NCBI RefSeq assembly: GCF_964340395.1
Contig: NC_135557.1
Span: forward strand, 6,456,216-6,466,215
Direction of reading: 5' to 3'
Length of the DNA: 10,000 nucleotides
Origin: Glandiceps talaboti
Lineage: Eukaryota > Hemichordata > Enteropneusta > Spengelidae
The translations under genes and the position numbers were made by a program. Within the stretch, counting starts at the first letter, position 1. The number at the start of each line of letters is the position of its first letter. This document shows positions 7,262 to 10,000 of this stretch, in pieces. The notes beneath the pieces are model-generated. The model did no database searches. It saw only the letters and a program-made list of their open reading frames with translations, and had not been told where the DNA came from.

Positions 7262-7500
7262 AACAACATAATCTGGTAGGCAAGTGAGTAAACATTCGAA
7301 AGGTGTATGCAAATATCCCTAGCAGCCATGACCACGAGCATATCAACAGCCTAACAACTTTTTTATCACAGATCTAACAAGGGATACATAGACAAGTTAA
7401 CGAACATTCAAAAATGATGCAAATATATCTGAGAACATGACCATGTCCATAGCAACAGGAAAATTATCACGTATGTTGCAAAGATAACATCAGGCTGGAT
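7262..7500 (-). repeat. R1 tandem repeat, about two units, minus orientation
   Basis: The reverse complement gives the R1 order: GAATGTTTACTCACTTGCCT, a TTGTTAGATCTGTGATAA-like middle, then CTGTTGATATG and GGTCATG. A second unit contains CCTGTTGCTATGGACATGGT. These motifs are those of the plus-orientation units at 2918-3135 and 7920-8285. Confidence 0.6.
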
Positions 7501-7919
7501 TGGCAACTGGACATTACTGGGACAAGCCATTAAAGAAGCAAGTCCACTTGTTATCAAAGAGTACCAATATTTACACATGTGATGATGGGCTCTTACATAA
7601 CACAAGTAAACAGTGTAGTTCACAGCGTAAGATCATTTCTAAGGAGTGGGTCAATTGAGGCAAACCTTATCTCCGTCTTATATCAGTTGTTATCAATTTA
7701 TTAGGCTATTATAAGTAACACTACAAACAGCTTTAGAGATGCAAACAACTTTTATGACACCCGTTTTCGTCAGGCAAGCCCGCGGGTTTGTTGCACTTGG
7801 ACCGTTAATGGCTTGTGAATGTCATGATAATCATTTAGCAAATGAACACCTATACCAAGCATGGATAAGCTTGTGGATAACCATTTGTACAGTTGTGGTA
7901 CAACGGCATTGGTGCTATG
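7501..7919. other. No gene; diverged repeat fragments
   Basis: Open frames here on both strands are short and lack protein-like pattern. Short R1-like pieces appear on either strand, for example a TTACTTGTG-like motif near 7605 on the minus strand. A CCCGCGGG palindrome lies near 7780. It separates oppositely oriented R1 arrays. Confidence 0.4.
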
Positions 7920-8285
7920 TTTTGAATGTTTGCTTACTTGTCTACTAATCCCCGTTGTTATCTCTGCAAAACACACCACCAATTGGCTGTTGCTATGTAC
8001 GTGGTGTTGTTCCTAGACATATTTACATACAATGTTTGAAAAGGGGATGCGGATTCCTACACTTGTCACATTTCTTTGAAAGTTTGATCACTTGCATATT
8101 AATCCCTGTTGTTGCCTTTGTAATGTGCATCATCATTTGGCTTTTGCTATGGGTGCAGTGTTGTTGCTATACATGTTTTCTTATATTGTTTGAATCTTTA
8201 TTCATTTTCCAACATAACCCTCTTGTTATCTTTGTAATATACATAACAAATTGGCTGTTGACAAGGGCATGGTCACGTTGCCAGG
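7920..8285 (+). repeat. R1 tandem repeat, about three units, plus orientation
   Basis: Units begin near 7920, 8080 and 8187, each with TTTGAATGTTT-like, ACTTGYCTAYTAATCCC-like, GTTGTTATCTTTGTAATAT-like and TTGGCTGTTGCTATG motifs. An extra partial piece lies near 8032-8080. A 113-codon frame across it is only the repeat read as hydrophobic peptide, not a gene. Confidence 0.65.
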
Positions 8286-8660
8286 GCAAGGTGTAATAAC
8301 ACCTTCAGGAACATCCCACCAAATTGCCACCAGTTCACAATGTAGTTTTCGAGATATACGCTTTTGACAAAATTTACATCATTTTAGACCTAATTTGCAT
8401 GTCAATAATGGATGATCATGTTATAAATAAACTTTCATTTGCCCATTAAATGTCAGTATAATACAATCTGCTCTGTACTTTTGGAATAAAAGGTATTTGA
8501 CCAAAAAGATGCATTATTTTGCATATCACTAATGAGATCATCATGTCATAAATAATTCTCAATCTACACACTTATTAACAACCTGCCCACTAAATTTAAG
8601 ACTAGGTTTTGAGTTCAAGTTCGTTGACAAAAATGACATGTTGACCAAAATAACACCTGT
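8286..8660 (-). repeat. R2 tandem repeat, about three degenerate units, minus orientation
   Basis: The reverse complement carries the R2 motifs: GGTGGGATGTTCCTGAAGGTGT, an ATATCTCGAAAACTAC-like start, GTGTGTAGATTGAGAATT, TTTATGACATGATGAT and CATGCAAATTAGGTC. The spacing between equivalent motifs (near 8410 and 8536) is about 126 bp. Its first unit begins in a small hairpin (AAGGTGT 8288-8294, ACACCTT 8299-8305). Confidence 0.6.
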
Positions 8661-8714
8661 GATGCGATAATTTTGCTTTTGAACAAATTCCTAATTAAAC
8701 ACCATAAGTAATGA

Positions 8715-8728
8715 CCCCCCCCCCCCCC
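8715..8728. repeat. Poly-C tract (14 bases)
   Basis: Fourteen consecutive C on the plus strand. It is likely to vary in length and be error-prone in sequencing. Confidence 0.95.
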
Positions 8729-9089
8729 AAATACTAAAGCAATTGGTCTGACAGTTTGTTGTGTCCGTGTAAACGGTCAAAAACACTTGCTGGTCTCTCG
8801 TGTAATCACATAAACGCTGATTAAAATGAAAACTGCATTATTGGGATTTACAGTTTTCAGTTGAGAACGTACCTCGTGTAAATGCAGTCTAATTAAGTTT
8901 GAGTATCAAACTGTGCAATAAAAATGTCTTTTACTTTATATACACACTACCCCATGGTTAAATAGTAACATGTGCCAGCGAGGGCAATTTAGTTTGTACG
9001 GAAGTGTTAGCACTCTTTTTGTAATGACAAAGCTGAAGGCACAATCGTGCCAGTCAAATGGCAGACAGTAAATATTGATATTTTGTCTC
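8729..9089. other. No gene seen
   Basis: AT-rich DNA. An inverted pair GAAAACTG / CAGTTTTC surrounds a 15-base loop near 8827-8857. Open frames are short and unpatterned. It is probably intron between the two duplicated blocks. Confidence 0.4.
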
Positions 9090-9900
9090 AGTGCATGTCG
9101 TATTAATTTTATGACACCTTCCACTCATTCATCAAATCAGTCACATGTCCACTCGTCATTCATCATCATTTGTCATCGATAGACAATATTAAGTTTCCCA
9201 TCATGGTTCATTTCAAAATTAGACCTGTAAATAACGGTTACGTGGATAAGAGCTCTAATGACCATACACTTCATTTTAATTAAATTTATTTCTCTTCTGC
9301 AAGAAATAAACCTCTGTGACTTTATCATTCTCAGTGCACAACGGTCGAACACGTCATTGATTGAGTGCGTAGAGTAGATGTACATCAATCGAAATAACTC
9401 CAGTGGGCAAACGTTTCGGACAAGTCTCTCCACGTCTGGGCAGTATCGCCACATGGGCGCCGGGAAATACACACTATAAAGAAGGTGATGTGATTTGACT
9501 CTGATGAACGACATTTTGTGTGAGAAGGATATTGAAGTGTTATAAATGTATTTAGTTACCATAGTTTCTGATGATAGTTCCTTTGCATCACTAAACGATG
9601 CCACTGTTAAGACGCTCTGGGTCACTTGTTCCAAGAGGTTTACATCGAACGTTGCCACTTTGGTAACATTAGACAGCACATTCACCAGGTTTTCTTTATA
9701 CTGTTGGAATACAGGGATATATTTTAAGTCAAACTGAATACTTAGCATTAGAATTTTACAACACTTGATCTAGAACACTAACGAGTGTCTATACATCTGC
9801 ACCAGAAGGAAGACACCCACCTAGTCTAGGTGGCAATGACAAGCTTTTCCTCAGAGTAGCAATCTATAAGTTAATCTAGATACAGTATAATCATATACTC
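9090..9900 (-). repeat. Duplicated block, copy 2 (pairs with 1300-2078)
   Basis: Same orientation and same order of anchors as copy 1: ATTTGTCATCGATAGA near 9172, a CTCCAGTGGGCAA motif near 9398, the exon at 9560-9700, and intron sequence to about 9900. It is 30-40 bases longer than copy 1 through indels. The matching upstream exons would lie beyond the right edge of the window. Confidence 0.75.
9560..9700 (-). CDS. Paralogous copy of exon 3
   Basis: A 141-bp exon of 47 codons, open, phase 0 at both ends. The acceptor is a pyrimidine-rich run ending CCAACAG and the donor is ATG|GTAACT, both as in the 1740-1880 copy. It reads YKENLVNVLSNVTKVATF, then NLLEQVTQSVLTV and FSDAKELSSETM. About 12 of 47 residues differ from copy 1 while no codon is gained or lost, which suggests both copies have been under protein-level selection. 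A potential N-glycosylation site (NVT) is present here and absent from copy 1. The frame continues open past the donor to 9173. The family call is as for copy 1: GAIN/REJ-like helical ectodomain, by pattern only. Confidence 0.6.
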
Positions 9901-10000
9901 TCTAATTTAAGGGTATTAATACTTACATTAAAAGAATATTTGAAATATTTTCGAAATTTGATGAGCATATATAGCACATTACATTTTAATGAATAATACT

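Noticed and set aside
7955-8296. 113-codon plus-strand frame with hydrophobic, membrane-like stretches
   Set aside because: It runs along the R1 tandem repeat. The T-rich repeat reads as Leu/Val/Ile/Cys, with no sign of conservation between units at protein level.
1-10000. CRISPR array, bacterial operon, tRNA or rRNA gene
   Set aside because: No regularly spaced short repeats with unique spacers, no ribosome-binding-site and gene packing, and no cloverleaf or rRNA core motif recognised on either strand.

Overview
The window looks like nuclear DNA of an animal, probably a marine invertebrate. It is AT-rich and has no operon-like packing. Coding signal sits in short exons of 50-150 bp with GT-AG borders, and most of the rest is degenerate transposon, tandem-repeat and microsatellite sequence. 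I cannot name the species.

Layout, left to right. Positions 1-1300 hold no gene I can support, but contain one very strong hairpin (645-723) and a short perfect palindrome (1275-1294). Positions 1300-2820 carry a minus-strand exon chain. Exons at 2497-2596, 2114-2199 and 1740-1880 join in compatible phases into one open frame, and a fourth, shakier exon lies at 2743-2822 between two (TG)n tracts. The encoded segment is helical and extracellular-looking. It resembles the GAIN/REJ-type region of adhesion GPCRs and polycystin-1-like receptors, but the family is an inference. A second copy of the 1740-1880 exon, with its flanks, lies at 9560-9700 (duplicated blocks 1300-2078 and 9090-9900). The gene or its domain block has therefore been duplicated in tandem.

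The roughly 7 kb between the two copies is repeat sequence. The main element is a broken retrotransposon on the minus strand (3757-7261). It has a Gag-like frame with a CCCH zinc motif, a reverse transcriptase and an RNase H of DIRS/Ngaro type. Its ends form split direct repeats: on the minus strand, A1 - gag - RT - RNase H - B1 - A2 - B2. That is the signature of tyrosine-recombinase retrotransposons, yet there is no room for a recombinase gene. Around it are two families of old tandem repeats, called R1 (unit about 105-115 bp) and R2 (about 125-150 bp), present in both orientations on both sides.

Nothing here is intact and autonomous. The only plausible functional coding sequence is the exon chain. 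The retroelement sits between exon copies in the same orientation as the host exons.
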